Origin: JALYYC01 sp963795805
GTDB lineage: Bacteria > Chloroflexota > Dormibacteria > CF-121
Reading direction: 5' to 3'
DNA: 64,000 bases
Assembly: GCA_963795805.1 (NCBI GenBank)
Contig: CAWCIV010000001.1
Coordinates: 310,001 to 374,000 of the forward strand
Each line of letters starts with the position of its first letter. Position 1 is the first letter of the stretch. The notes beneath the pieces were generated by a model, which saw only the letters and a list, made by a program, of their open reading frames with translations, searched no databases and was not told the origin of the DNA. Shown here one piece after another: positions 8,228 to 16,546 of the stretch. The position numbers and the translations under genes were made by a program.

Positions 8228-8656
8228 ATGAGCCTGAAAGTCTGCCCGCAGTGCGGCTATCGCTACAATGCGCCGGAAAACCAGACCTGCGGCAAGTGCA
8301 AGGGCTGGCTCGGAGGCGCCGCGGGCGGAGCCGTGGCGGTTGCCGCCGCACCGGAGCGCCGTACCCTGTTGCCGCGATCCCTGCCCGAATTCGCCTGTTA
8401 CCTGCCCGTCCCCCTCGGCGCCTTCCTGCTGGGCTGGCCAAACCCGATCGGGGCGGTGTTCGGCCTGCTGATGGCAGCCCTGATCATCAAGGTAGTCCGC
8501 CTCGATATGGAGCGCTTTTCAAAGGGGTTGCTGGTCGGCATCGTGGTCGCGGGCGTATTCTTCGCCTACCTGATCTTCCTGCTGATCTTCGGGACCCTGT
8601 ATGGGCTGCTCGAGCCCGTCCTCCAACCGCTCGTCGGGCGCACGTTCAAGCACTAG
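8228..8656 (+). CDS. zinc-ribbon membrane protein
   Basis: The 142-residue product starts with a rubredoxin-like knuckle pair, CPQCGYRY and CGKCKGW (residues 6-26). Three likely membrane helices follow (about 57-75, 78-92 and 102-128). It lies 4 nt after the LapA-like gene and its last 11 nt overlap the convergent F420-type oxidoreductase gene. I do not recognise the family; zinc ribbons fused to small membrane domains are common in Chloroflexota and are mostly uncharacterised. Confidence 0.6.
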   Translation: MSLKVCPQCGYRYNAPENQTCGKCKGWLGGAAGGAVAVAAAPERRTLLPRSLPEFACYLPVPLGAFLLGWPNPIGAVFGLLMAALIIKVVRLDMERFSKGLLVGIVVAGVFFAYLIFLLIFGTLYGLLEPVLQPLVGRTFKH

Positions 8657-9584
8657 GCCGAGCCTTGACAAGGCGCTCCAGGACGCCGGCGAAGCTGGCC
8701 ATGTCCCGCTCGAATACGGTGATGTAGCTCAAGCCGTACCGGTCGCGCCGGGCCCGCACCTGCTCGATCATCTCGTCGACGGTGCCGATCAGCAGCAAGG
8801 GCGATTCCAGGAGCTGCTCGGGCGCCATGGCCCACTCGCCGGCCATCTCGGCGGCCACCTTCTCCCGGTCGTCGCTCAGGCGGACCGCCTGCACCAGGGT
8901 GTTAAGCCGCAGTCGGGGGAACCGGTCGCCGGCAGTCTCGCGGATGAGTGTGACCTTTTTGTCAAAGGCCTCGGCAGTGGCGTCGGCGTCCTCGAGCCCG
9001 GCGCCATCCGCCTTCGACCGCGGCATGATGCTGATGATGTCGGCCTCCCGCGCGGCGAGCGCGAGCAGCTTCGGGCCACCGCCGCCGAGTAGGAAGGGCG
9101 GATGTGGCTGCTGCGCCGGTTTGCAGCTACCCGTCAGGCTCGTCAGCTGGTAATGGATCCCGACCTTCGTGATGGGTGGCTGCGTCATCAGCTCCTTGAT
9201 GATCCGGATCGCCTCGCCCAGCCGCGCCACGCGCACCGACCCGGCGTCGAATGGAAGGCCGGCACCGTCGTACTCGCTTCGCAGCCATCCGGCGCCGATC
9301 CCGAAATCGAAACGGCCTCCGGTCAGCACGTCGATCGTGGCTGCTTCCTGGGCGAGAAGCGCGGGGTGCCGGAAATCGTTGTTGTACACGAAGCTGCCCA
9401 CTCGTAGCCGCTCCGTCACCTCCGCTGCCAGCACTAACGCAGGCCCGATCGCCAGGCGCGCTCCGAAATGATCCGGCATCAAGAGGGTGTCGAAGCCGGC
9501 TGCCTCGACGGAACGGGCGAAGGCGATCCACTCCGCCCTGGAGCGTGGGCGCGTCGCCGTCACCGCGAAGCGAAATCCCACCAT
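8646..9584 (-). CDS. LLM-class F420-dependent oxidoreductase
   Basis: A 312-residue luciferase-like TIM-barrel protein. The N-terminus (FRFAVTATRPRSRAEW), DTLLMPDHFG near 35, GSFVYNNDFRHPALLAQEAAT near 65-85, and GRFDFGIGAGW near 95 fit the F420-dependent LLM group related to the mycobacterial MSMEG_2516 type. It is expected to transfer hydride between F420H2 and an unknown substrate. The start ATG 9584 follows the Phd-LeuA fusion gene by 19 nt on the same strand, so the two are likely co-transcribed. No F420 biosynthesis gene is in the window. Confidence 0.85.
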   Translation of the reverse strand: MVGFRFAVTATRPRSRAEWIAFARSVEAAGFDTLLMPDHFGARLAIGPALVLAAEVTERLRVGSFVYNNDFRHPALLAQEAATIDVLTGGRFDFGIGAGWLRSEYDGAGLPFDAGSVRVARLGEAIRIIKELMTQPPITKVGIHYQLTSLTGSCKPAQQPHPPFLLGGGGPKLLALAAREADIISIMPRSKADGAGLEDADATAEAFDKKVTLIRETAGDRFPRLRLNTLVQAVRLSDDREKVAAEMAGEWAMAPEQLLESPLLLIGTVDEMIEQVRARRDRYGLSYITVFERDMASFAGVLERLVKARPSA

Positions 9585-9603
9585 CGTGGAGGCCGTGGGC
9601 AGG

Positions 9604-10479
9604 CTACCGGTGCAGTCGGTCGACCGGCGCCGCGCCCGAGAGGTTCTGCTGCTGGCGATGCAACCAGTTGAGCGCATTGACGTAGGCGTACGCCGCCGCC
9701 TCGATGACATCCAGGGCGACCGCTCGACCGACGACGACCAACGACCCCTGGCTCAACGTCACAACCGCCTCGCCGAGGGCGTCGGTGCCTCCGGTCGCCG
9801 CGGCGAGGCTGAAGTCCTCCAGATCCGCGGCCAGGCCCGTCACCTGCTGGAGCGCCGAAAAGACCGCGTCGAGCGTCCCGCTGCCGGTGGCCCGTCCCTG
9901 CCGTGGCACACCGTCGACCGTGACCCCGACGTCGGCAGTGGCGGAGACGCCACTCTGGGCAGTGACCTGGAGTTCCTGCAGGACGAAGCGACCGGGGGCG
10001 GCGCGTCCGAGCGCCTCGTCAACGGCCAGCTTCAGATCTTCGGCGTAGAGCACGCGCTTCCTCTCCGCCAGGTTGAGAACCAGTGTGTAGACAGACCCTA
10101 ACTGCGGCTCGTCCAGCTGGATCCCCATCGCGGACAGCTCCTCGCCGAGCCGCCGGCGCCCGGCGGTCGATCCAACCTGTCCGAACTGCGGGGCGTATCC
10201 AAGGTCGGCGGGGTCGAGAAAGGCGGGCGCCACGGGCTTGATGCGCCGAGGTGGACTGAACACAGAATTCGGAAATGCGTGGCGCACCTCCTCGATCCAG
10301 CGCTCCCAGCCAGAGTAATCCATCGTCGCCAGCATGGCGACGTAGGCGTCGAACCGCACCAGCAAGGCCGTCGGTTGGTCGTCGTGCTTGACGATCAGCG
10401 TCGTGCCGCTCTGTTCGAGCGCCTTCAGAATCGGTTCGAGGTTGCGCGCGAGCTCCGGTGCGGAAATGACTTTGAGCAC
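9604..10479 (-). CDS. fusion of Phd/YefM antitoxin-like domain with 2-isopropylmalate synthase regulatory (LeuA_dimer) region
   Basis: The 291-residue protein (numbered from GTG 10479) has two parts. Residues 3-52 (VISAPELARNLEPILKALE... LLVRFDAYVAML) match the Phd/YefM antitoxin fold. From DPADLG at 89 onward it reads like the end of 2-isopropylmalate synthase: GSTAGRRRLGEEL, then ERKRVLYAEDLKLAV, then the LeuA regulatory domain with GRAVALDVIEAAAYAYVNA near 251-269. The catalytic TIM barrel is absent. TTGATT and TACCAT (18-nt spacer) sit 6 nt before GTG 10479; the upstream in-frame TTG at 10515 is inside this -35 box, so I rejected it. No toxin gene is adjacent. A ligand-responsive regulator is the likeliest role (inference). 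Confidence 0.75.
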   Translation of the reverse strand: MLKVISAPELARNLEPILKALEQSGTTLIVKHDDQPTALLVRFDAYVAMLATMDYSGWERWIEEVRHAFPNSVFSPPRRIKPVAPAFLDPADLGYAPQFGQVGSTAGRRRLGEELSAMGIQLDEPQLGSVYTLVLNLAERKRVLYAEDLKLAVDEALGRAAPGRFVLQELQVTAQSGVSATADVGVTVDGVPRQGRATGSGTLDAVFSALQQVTGLAADLEDFSLAAATGGTDALGEAVVTLSQGSLVVVGRAVALDVIEAAAYAYVNALNWLHRQQQNLSGAAPVDRLHR

Positions 10480-10543
10480 CCCGCCATGGTAGACCCGCTC
10501 GAGGGCAGGAATCAACGCCCGGCGATGGCTATGATCAGCGCCG

Positions 10544-11692
10544 ATGTCCCGGCTACACCGGATGGTGGGCGCCGCCCTGCTCCTGCTGCTTTCAGGCTGT
10601 CAGCCTGCGACGCCATCGGTCGGCACAAGCCCGACGACGCCATCCCCGACCGCCCGCCAGGCGCCCTCCCCACTGCCGCCCTGCTCCGCCACCGCGGCGA
10701 CCCGGGGAGCGGAGGTGCTCAAGGCGGGCCTGCCGGGTCCGGATGACCTCGCCTTCGACCCGGAGAGTCGCCTTTTGATCAGTGACATCCACGCGGGAAC
10801 GGTCTCCAGGCTCAATCCGGACGGCTCGATCGCGGTGGTCGCCCGCGGGCTCTCCGCGCCGGAGGGGATGGTGGTCGCGGCGGATGGACGGCTGCTGGTC
10901 GCTGAGCAGGGCCGCAATCGTGTCGTTGCCGTGGACCTCGCGACCGACGCGGTCAGCCTCTGGCGAACATTTCCGAATCGGACCGGGCGCGACGGAATCG
11001 ATGGCATCGGTCCGCGTCTGTCAAACGGAGACATCGTGGTGCCGGACAGCCCCAACGGCATTGTCTGGCGCGTCAGCGCGGATGGGAAGTCTGAAACCCG
11101 CATCGGCAGCGGCATGGCTCGGCCGGTCGGGGCGGCGATCGACCCCCAGGGGCGCATCTTCGTCGCCGACGAGGGCGGCCCGCTCTGGGTTCTCGAACCT
11201 GGCCAGCGACGTCTGACGACTCTGTCAACACCGGACGATGTGCTCGTCTCCGCCGGTGGGCATCTCTTCATCAACACCATCGGCGATGGCGCGATCCACG
11301 AGCTGGATTCCCTTGGCCACACCGTCCAGGTCATGCCGGGCATTCGGGGTCCGCAAGGCATCGCCCTGGACGGGGCTGACAATCTCTACTACACCGAATT
11401 TGATGCGGGGCGCGTCGACCGGGTGGTGAGAACGTTCCTCCTCGACATGCCGGCCGTGAGCGCTACTGGTCATGGGACCGACGTGATTTGTCCAAAGATC
11501 CGCCGTGCCGCCGGCTATGCCGACGCGCTCGTGCTGACCCCCGATGCAAAGGCGGCCGGCGCGATCGTCAGGGTGCAGCAGCCGGGCATTGATACATCCG
11601 GTGCGATCGAAGTCCGGTCTTCAGCCGGAACCGTGACCTTCTCGATCGGCGCGGGAGGGCTCGGCCTCTCGCAAACTGTGGCGCTACCGTGA
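10544..11692 (+). CDS. NHL/SMP-30-type beta-propeller lipoprotein
   Basis: A 382-residue protein with a lipoprotein signal (LLLLLSGC, lipidated Cys at residue 19) and repeated propeller blades such as PDDLAFDPESRLLISD, APEGMVVAADGRLLVAE and PQGIALDGADNLYYTEF. These repeats resemble NHL and SMP-30/gluconolactonase propellers. It is probably anchored on the outer face of the cytoplasmic membrane; substrate or partner is unknown. TATGAT at 10530-10535 lies 8 nt before ATG, again a leaderless arrangement. It is divergent from the Phd-LeuA fusion. Confidence 0.75.
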   Translation: MSRLHRMVGAALLLLLSGCQPATPSVGTSPTTPSPTARQAPSPLPPCSATAATRGAEVLKAGLPGPDDLAFDPESRLLISDIHAGTVSRLNPDGSIAVVARGLSAPEGMVVAADGRLLVAEQGRNRVVAVDLATDAVSLWRTFPNRTGRDGIDGIGPRLSNGDIVVPDSPNGIVWRVSADGKSETRIGSGMARPVGAAIDPQGRIFVADEGGPLWVLEPGQRRLTTLSTPDDVLVSAGGHLFINTIGDGAIHELDSLGHTVQVMPGIRGPQGIALDGADNLYYTEFDAGRVDRVVRTFLLDMPAVSATGHGTDVICPKIRRAAGYADALVLTPDAKAAGAIVRVQQPGIDTSGAIEVRSSAGTVTFSIGAGGLGLSQTVALP

Positions 11693-11736
11693 CCGCTGCG
11701 GTCGGTCAGGCTCGAACCGGTTCTTATACTGGGTAC

Positions 11737-12873
11737 ATGCCGATGACGAAGGCGGGCCTCGAGGATGTTATCGCGGCCAACTCCGCGATCTGCGACATCA
11801 TTGGGCCGGAGGGCAAGCTCACCTACCGCGGCATCGACATCCACGACCTCGCTCGGTCCTCGTCCTTCGAGGAGACCACCTTCCTGCTCTGGTTTGGCAC
11901 CTTGCCCAGCCCCGCGGCGCTCCAGCGATTCAGTGCCGACCTGGCCTCGCACCGCAAATTGCCGGACGAGATCCTGCGGCTCATGAAGGACTTCCCGAGG
12001 AGCGCGACCCCGATGGACGCGCTGCGCACCGCGATGTCGGCCCTCGCCTTCTACGATGCCCAGGCGCACGACTCGAGCGAGGAGGCGAACGTCGCCAAGG
12101 CCTTGCGCGTGACCGCGCAGACGGCGACCATCGTGGCGGCCTGCGAGCAAATCCGGCATGGCCGGGAGCCGGTCGTGCCTTCGTCCCAGGGTTCTCACGC
12201 GGAGAACTTCCTTCGCATGCTCTTCAACGCCGAGCCTGATCCCCTCTCCGTCCGCGCCATGGACCTCGCGCTCATCCTCCATGCAGACCACGAGCTGAAC
12301 GCGTCGACGTTCGCGGCACGGGTAACCGCCGCGACCCTCGCGGACATGTATTCCGCGATCGTCTCCGCCATCGGCGCGCTGGCCGGTCCACTGCATGGCG
12401 GCGCCAACGAACAGGTCATGAAGATGCTCCAGGCCATCGGTGATCCCTCCGGGGCGGAGGCGTACGTCACGCAAACGCTGCAGGCCCACAAGAAGATCTC
12501 CGGCTTCGGTCATCGCGTGTACCGGACCGAGGATCCTCGCGCGACGCATCTGCGAAAGATGTCAAAGGAGTTGGGGGAACACGCCGGCAACCTCCGCTGG
12601 TACGACATCTCGCGCAAGGTCGAAGAGGTCGTCATGCAGCAAAAGCACCTGTATGCCAACGTCGACTTTTATTCAGCATCGTGCTACTTCACCATGGGGA
12701 TCCCCATCGACATGTTCACGCCGGTTTTCGCCACCAGCCGTGTGGCGGGATGGACCGCTCATATCCTCGAGCAGTACCACGACAACCGGCTCATCCGGCC
12801 CAGGGCGGAGTACATCGGCCTCAAAGACGTTCCATATGTCCCACCCGAGCGCCGGGTCCAGGCGGCCAGTTGA
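11737..12873 (+). CDS. gltA: citrate synthase (Si-type, short form)
   Basis: The 378-residue protein shows the family landmarks: LTYRGIDIHDLA near residue 30, LHADHELNAS near 185, GPLHGGANEQVMKML near 220, GFGHRVYRTEDPRA near 265 and the late DFYSASCYFTMGIP. The three catalytic residues (His in HADHE and GHRVY, Asp in DFYS) are visible. It condenses oxaloacetate with acetyl-CoA, although closely related sequences can also be methylcitrate synthases. I prefer ATG 11737 because TATACT (11725-11730) ends 6 nt before it; the frame is open back to GTG 11689, which would overlap the lipoprotein gene. Confidence 0.92.
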   Translation: MPMTKAGLEDVIAANSAICDIIGPEGKLTYRGIDIHDLARSSSFEETTFLLWFGTLPSPAALQRFSADLASHRKLPDEILRLMKDFPRSATPMDALRTAMSALAFYDAQAHDSSEEANVAKALRVTAQTATIVAACEQIRHGREPVVPSSQGSHAENFLRMLFNAEPDPLSVRAMDLALILHADHELNASTFAARVTAATLADMYSAIVSAIGALAGPLHGGANEQVMKMLQAIGDPSGAEAYVTQTLQAHKKISGFGHRVYRTEDPRATHLRKMSKELGEHAGNLRWYDISRKVEEVVMQQKHLYANVDFYSASCYFTMGIPIDMFTPVFATSRVAGWTAHILEQYHDNRLIRPRAEYIGLKDVPYVPPERRVQAAS

Positions 12874-12881
12874 GCACGCGG

Positions 12882-12923
12882 TATATTGGGAGCGCGCACC
12901 GCTGCGCGGCCGGATAAAGGAGG
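12882..12923 (+). promoter_or_regulatory. promoter box and Shine-Dalgarno ahead of HNH gene
   Basis: A TATATT box (about 12882-12887) is followed about 30 nt later by AAAGGAGG (12916-12923), a near-perfect ribosome-binding site. Unlike most genes here, this one seems to have a leader with Shine-Dalgarno, yet no canonical start codon follows it. Confidence 0.45.
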
Positions 12924-12926
12924 TCG

Positions 12927-13463
12927 TTCGAACTCGTCCTTCTACTAAACGCCTCACTCCAGCCGCTTAATGTCATCAGTAAGCGGCGGCTCGTCGTCCT
13001 GCTGACCAAGCAGCGCGTCACCTTCATCGATGACGAGGCGCGGCAGGCGATCGAGCAGGCCATGGCTCGACGTTGCTTCGGGGACGACGTGGTCGTCGTC
13101 CGGTTACTGTCCAACATCCAGATCCCCCGCCGCATGCTGCGGGCCAATCGCCGAAACCTCCTGCTTCGCGACGACGGCACCTGCCAGTACTGCAACAAGT
13201 CGATGCCATCGGCGCAGCTGTCGGTGGACCACGTCGTGCCGACCTCGCGAGGTGGCGCGGCCAACAGCTGGGAAAACCAGGTGATCGCCTGCCGCCGTTG
13301 CAATGGACGGAAGGGCAACCGCCTGTTGAGTGAAGCTGGGATGCGTCTGGTGCGCCCGCCCCGCGCGCTCACGCAGGAATTTGCCCACCTCATCTTCCTG
13401 CGCTACCCGCAGCTGAAACATGCGTACGACCGGCTACTGTCCAGCGCCAGGTCCGCTGGCTGA
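12927..13463 (+). CDS. HNH endonuclease, start codon unresolved
   Basis: The frame after the AAAGGAGG site encodes a typical small HNH nuclease: LLLNASLQPLNVIS at the N-terminus, then CQYC...SVDHVVPTSRGG...NQVIACRRCNGRKGN, with the two CxxC zinc knuckles and the DHVVP catalytic core. Homologous N-termini would start just before LVLLLNAS, but between the in-frame TAA at 12915 and ATG at 13062 no ATG, GTG or TTG occurs. I place the start at 12927 (TTC) only because homology continues to it; an annotation starting at ATG 13062 would lose about 45 conserved residues. Role: DNA cleavage, substrate unknown. Confidence 0.75.
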   Translation, partial: FELVLLLNASLQPLNVISKRRLVVLLTKQRVTFIDDEARQAIEQAMARRCFGDDVVVVRLLSNIQIPRRMLRANRRNLLLRDDGTCQYCNKSMPSAQLSVDHVVPTSRGGAANSWENQVIACRRCNGRKGNRLLSEAGMRLVRPPRALTQEFAHLIFLRYPQLKHAYDRLLSSARSAG

Positions 13464-13509
13464 TCTCCAGCAAGAAGAAAGATTCGCCCCGCTGAGTCGA
13501 TGAATCGAT

Positions 13510-14082
13510 GTGCCCCTTCGCCTCCTGGGCCTCGTTCCTGATCTCGAGAGCCTTCCAGAGCTCGGGGGTTTCGCCCTCGCCGCATCTGCGGCCCGTGGCG
13601 TGACGGTCACGATCGCCTGCGTGGGCGGCCCCGAGACGGCCGCCCTCCGAAGTCGGGCCCGACTGCTTGGGATCCAGGCGCTCGTCCTTCTCGACTACCG
13701 CCCTGTCGAGCGGGACTCGCCGGACCTGGTGGAACTCTTCAGCGACCTCATGCGCGCCATCCAGCCACATGTGGTCGTCATCTGTGCCGACGATGAGGCA
13801 ATTCGTACCGCCGGGACCCGTGCCTTTGACAGCGCGCGTCGGGCCGCCCACGGTTCTGGCGCCCTGCCCGCGAAGCTCTATCACCGATTTCGGGCCGGTG
13901 GCTCCCCGGCGACCATCTCGACGGCCATCCAGGTGGGACGCGGCCCGTCTGCCGCCGCCGAAGGCTTTCAGCGGATCTTTCCCAGGCCGTGGGTGACCGG
14001 GGTGCTGGAGCGCGACCTCTTCGCCGGGCTCACGCTTCCCGACACACCTCCCGCCGGGCTCGACGAACGGCTCGCCAGCTAA
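13510..14082 (+). CDS. PIG-L/LmbE deacetylase-like protein lacking zinc ligands
   Basis: A 190-residue protein with the layout of PIG-L/LmbE N-acetylglucosaminyl deacetylases: RLLGL, then a GG turn, RGVTVTIACVGG, R...ARLLGIQALVLLDY, and later IQPHVVVICADD. The zinc-binding motif HPDDE is replaced by VPDLE and the later HPDH is missing (ADDEAIRTAG). It is therefore probably a pseudoenzyme or has changed function. GTG 13510 is the best start by alignment of the first strand. It lies 46 nt after the HNH gene. Confidence 0.6.
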   Translation: MPLRLLGLVPDLESLPELGGFALAASAARGVTVTIACVGGPETAALRSRARLLGIQALVLLDYRPVERDSPDLVELFSDLMRAIQPHVVVICADDEAIRTAGTRAFDSARRAAHGSGALPAKLYHRFRAGGSPATISTAIQVGRGPSAAAEGFQRIFPRPWVTGVLERDLFAGLTLPDTPPAGLDERLAS

Positions 14083-14130
14083 CAACAGGCTCCTTTCGCC
14101 TCGGCGTTGACGCCTGACTTGATAGCGTCA

Positions 14131-14159
14131 TTGACACACTTCGCGGAATGAGATACAAC
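14131..14159 (+). promoter_or_regulatory. sigma-70-type promoter of glsB-like gene
   Basis: TTGACA at 14131-14136 and TACAAC at 14154-14159 are separated by 17 nt. Transcription would start near 14166, giving a leader of about 30 nt with an AAGGAGG site at 14183-14189. It is one of the few full -35/-10 promoters with a leader in this window. Confidence 0.75.
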
Positions 14160-14195
14160 TATTCCAACGACATTTTTTCAGCAAGGAGGAAGCAA

Positions 14196-14453
14196 GTGGA
14201 TCTCATCGTGTTTTTGATCATTGGCGGGTTGGCCGGCGCGGTTGCCGGGCGGGTCATGAGCGGTCACGGCTACGGCATCATCATGGACATCGTCGTCGGC
14301 GTCGTCGGAGCGTTTCTCGGTGGTTGGCTGCTCAAGACGCTATTCAACATCTCGGGCGGCGGGCTGATCATCACATTCATCACGGCGCTGATCGGCGCGA
14401 TCATCCTGCTCTGGGTCGTTCGGCTTGTCAGCGGCAACCGGGCGCGGGCGTAA
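14196..14453 (+). CDS. GlsB/YeaQ/YmgE family stress-response membrane protein
   Basis: An 85-residue protein with three membrane helices and the family pattern GGLAGAVAGRVMSGHGYGIIMDIVVG...FLGGWL. GTG 14196 has an ideal AAGGAGG site 6 nt upstream; the frame also opens at ATG 14148, but that would place the promoter inside the coding region. Members are small transglycosylase-associated stress proteins of unclear mechanism. A clear terminator follows, so it is monocistronic. Confidence 0.9.
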   Translation: MDLIVFLIIGGLAGAVAGRVMSGHGYGIIMDIVVGVVGAFLGGWLLKTLFNISGGGLIITFITALIGAIILLWVVRLVSGNRARA

Positions 14454-14471
14454 GCAGACAGCTTTCTTGAA

Positions 14472-14499
14472 GGCGGGCGCTCCGGGCGCCCGCCTTTTT
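14472..14499 (+). terminator. Rho-independent terminator after glsB-like gene
   Basis: A perfect 9-bp stem, GGCGGGCGC (14472-14480) with GCGCCCGCC (14486-14494), a 5-nt loop, and TTTTT at 14495-14499. Confidence 0.9.
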
Positions 14500-14556
14500 C
14501 TTTGCGACCGCGGGCGGTCGCGGGGGGACCAGGGGCGAGGCGGCCTCGCCGCCATT

Positions 14557-15201
14557 GTGCTGGTAGCCGTCCTCGGCGCCCTTGCGTATTCGGGGTTCAG
14601 CGCCTTTCAGGTCTACCAGGATCTGGAAGCTGGGCGAGGCGAGCTGGTGGCCGCCCAGGCCGGGCTCTCCCAGGGCGCCAGGGCGGCCGATCCTGCCAGC
14701 CTCTCCGCCATCTCGGCCCAGCTGCGGCGGGCGGAGCAGGATTTCGAGGCAGCACGAACGAGGGTGCGTAAGGACCCGGCCCTGACGCTGATCGCCCGGG
14801 TGACGCCGGCCAATGCCCAGGTCCAGGCGACCGCCCATCTGGCGGCGATCGGCGCCGACCTGAGCCGCGCCGGGGAGTCGGCGGCCACGATCGCGATGCA
14901 GGCCGATCAGCTGAAGCAGCGGTACGCCGGCAAGACGCTGACTCCGGATGACCTGCCGGCCCTGCTGAAGCAAACGGAGGCGATTGCGACCGAGTACGGG
15001 CGTTCGGCAGGGGCGATCGGCGGTCAGCTACAGGCAGCGCATGCCGAACGGGCGCAGGTCGCCACCGCCGGCCTGCTCCCGCCGCTTCGCGATGCCTACG
15101 CTCAGGTCGATGCCGCCCTGCCGTCGGCCGATGCCGCCTTTCGCCAGTACCAGGACGTCCGCCGGCTGCTCGCCGATCTCCTGGGCGTAAGTCTTTCCTA
15201 A
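14557..15201 (+). CDS. membrane-anchored helical protein resembling the N-terminal part of DUF4012 proteins
   Basis: Starting from GTG 14557 the product has 214 residues: one N-terminal membrane helix (VLVAVLGALAYSGFSAF) followed by long amphipathic helices rich in Ala, Gln and Leu. The layout resembles the N-terminal helical region of DUF4012 proteins, but the gene ends where the main DUF4012 domain would begin (DVRRLLADLLG). The frame stays open upstream to 14425, but that part overlaps glsB and its terminator. Start and family are uncertain; the rest of the expected domain is not found downstream in any frame. Confidence 0.5.
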   Translation: MLVAVLGALAYSGFSAFQVYQDLEAGRGELVAAQAGLSQGARAADPASLSAISAQLRRAEQDFEAARTRVRKDPALTLIARVTPANAQVQATAHLAAIGADLSRAGESAATIAMQADQLKQRYAGKTLTPDDLPALLKQTEAIATEYGRSAGAIGGQLQAAHAERAQVATAGLLPPLRDAYAQVDAALPSADAAFRQYQDVRRLLADLLGVSLS

Positions 15202-15271
15202 GAGCCCCTGTACCGCCGGCGCGACCACTTCGTAACGCGGCTCGTCACAGAGCGGCCGGATACTATCGGCG

Positions 15272-16516
15272 ATGGCCGCCCGCAACGTATCGCGCAAGGG
15301 CCGGCGCCGCCCCCAGGATCCCGCGGAGAGCTTGATCAACCTGGGAAACGAGCGCCTGACCGGACTCTTCCGCTGGACCCTGCTGATCTTCGCTGTCATC
15401 CTCAACAACCTGACCCCCAACGCGAACTATGATCAGGGTCGCGTCAACGAGATCCTTGGCGCCTGGGGCGTCGTTTGCTTGAGCACGCTGTTGCTGCTCT
15501 TTCTGCACCGTCGCCCGGGACGGGCCTTCAGCTACACGACCACCGGGGTCGACTTACTGGTCGCCACCATGATTACGTTCTCCTCAGGCGGATACAACAG
15601 CCCATTTGCCGCCCTCTTCTTCCTGGTGATCACGGTCTCCGCCCTACGCTTCGGGGCAGCCGGATCTGTATTGTGCGCGGCCCTCGTGGCTGTTCTGTAC
15701 ATCACGGCGGGCGCGGTCTCACCGCTCCAGAACGGTACCTACCTCGCCACCGTCACGTTCGATCGCATCATCATCCTGCAGCGCCTCTTCCTCTTTTTCG
15801 TGGTGGCCGTGCTCGGGTCGGTGATGGCCCGCGCCGTTTCGTCCCACCAGGAATTGGTGACGCGACGCGACGTCGAGGCGAAATTGATGACCGAGGTCAA
15901 CATGGCGCTCGCGAATGCGATCGAAGCCAAAGACAGCTATACGCGCGGCCACTCCGAACGACTCGCCAAGCTCGCCGGTGCGTGCGCCGAGCGGATGGGG
16001 CTGTCCCGGGACGAGGCCGCCGCGGTCCGGCTCGGGGCCATCCTTCACGATGTCGGTAAGATCGGGATCCCGGACCGGATCCTCAGGCAGGCGATGGCGC
16101 TGACCGAAGACGAGATGGCGTGGATGCGGCGCCATCCACAGATCGGGGCCGACATCATCGGGCCGGTCGAGGGCCTGCACCATGTCGCGCCGTTGATCCG
16201 GCACCACCACGAGAAGTTCGACGGAACCGGTTATCCGAAAGGGCTAAAGGGCGAGGAGATTCCGCTCGGGTCGCGCATCATCGCCGTCGCCGACGCCTTC
16301 GAGGCGATGGTGGCGGACCGCATCTACCGGCCGTCGCTCGGTCTCGCCAAGGCCCTGGACGAGATTCGCGGTGGGCGCGGCACGCACTTCGACCCGCAGG
16401 TGGTCGACACCTTCCTCGATTTGATCGCGACGGATACCGTCCACCTCCCCCTGCCGACCAAAGACCAGGGGCAGAAGCCGCTGCCGGCCCGCCCCGAAGA
16501 AGCCACGGCCGCCTAG
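15272..16516 (+). CDS. membrane HD-GYP domain phosphodiesterase (c-di-GMP)
   Basis: The 414-residue protein has about five membrane helices (residues 33-185) and a complete HD-GYP domain: LHDVGKIGIPD with HD at 259-260, HHEKFDGTGYPKGLKGEEIP at 312-331, and ADAFEAMVADR. All metal ligands are present, so it should hydrolyse cyclic di-GMP at the inner face of the membrane, with the membrane part acting as sensor. A TACTAT box at 15261-15266 ends 5 nt before ATG 15272. The neighbours do not reveal a target. Confidence 0.92.
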   Translation: MAARNVSRKGRRRPQDPAESLINLGNERLTGLFRWTLLIFAVILNNLTPNANYDQGRVNEILGAWGVVCLSTLLLLFLHRRPGRAFSYTTTGVDLLVATMITFSSGGYNSPFAALFFLVITVSALRFGAAGSVLCAALVAVLYITAGAVSPLQNGTYLATVTFDRIIILQRLFLFFVVAVLGSVMARAVSSHQELVTRRDVEAKLMTEVNMALANAIEAKDSYTRGHSERLAKLAGACAERMGLSRDEAAAVRLGAILHDVGKIGIPDRILRQAMALTEDEMAWMRRHPQIGADIIGPVEGLHHVAPLIRHHHEKFDGTGYPKGLKGEEIPLGSRIIAVADAFEAMVADRIYRPSLGLAKALDEIRGGRGTHFDPQVVDTFLDLIATDTVHLPLPTKDQGQKPLPARPEEATAA

Positions 16517-16546
16517 CGCCGGCGCGGCTCCGCTAACGTAAGCCGC

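Noticed and set aside
10480..10515. TTG 10515 as start of the Phd-LeuA fusion
   Set aside because: It lies within the TTGATT -35 box; GTG 10479 follows the -10 box by 6 nt and begins at the domain.
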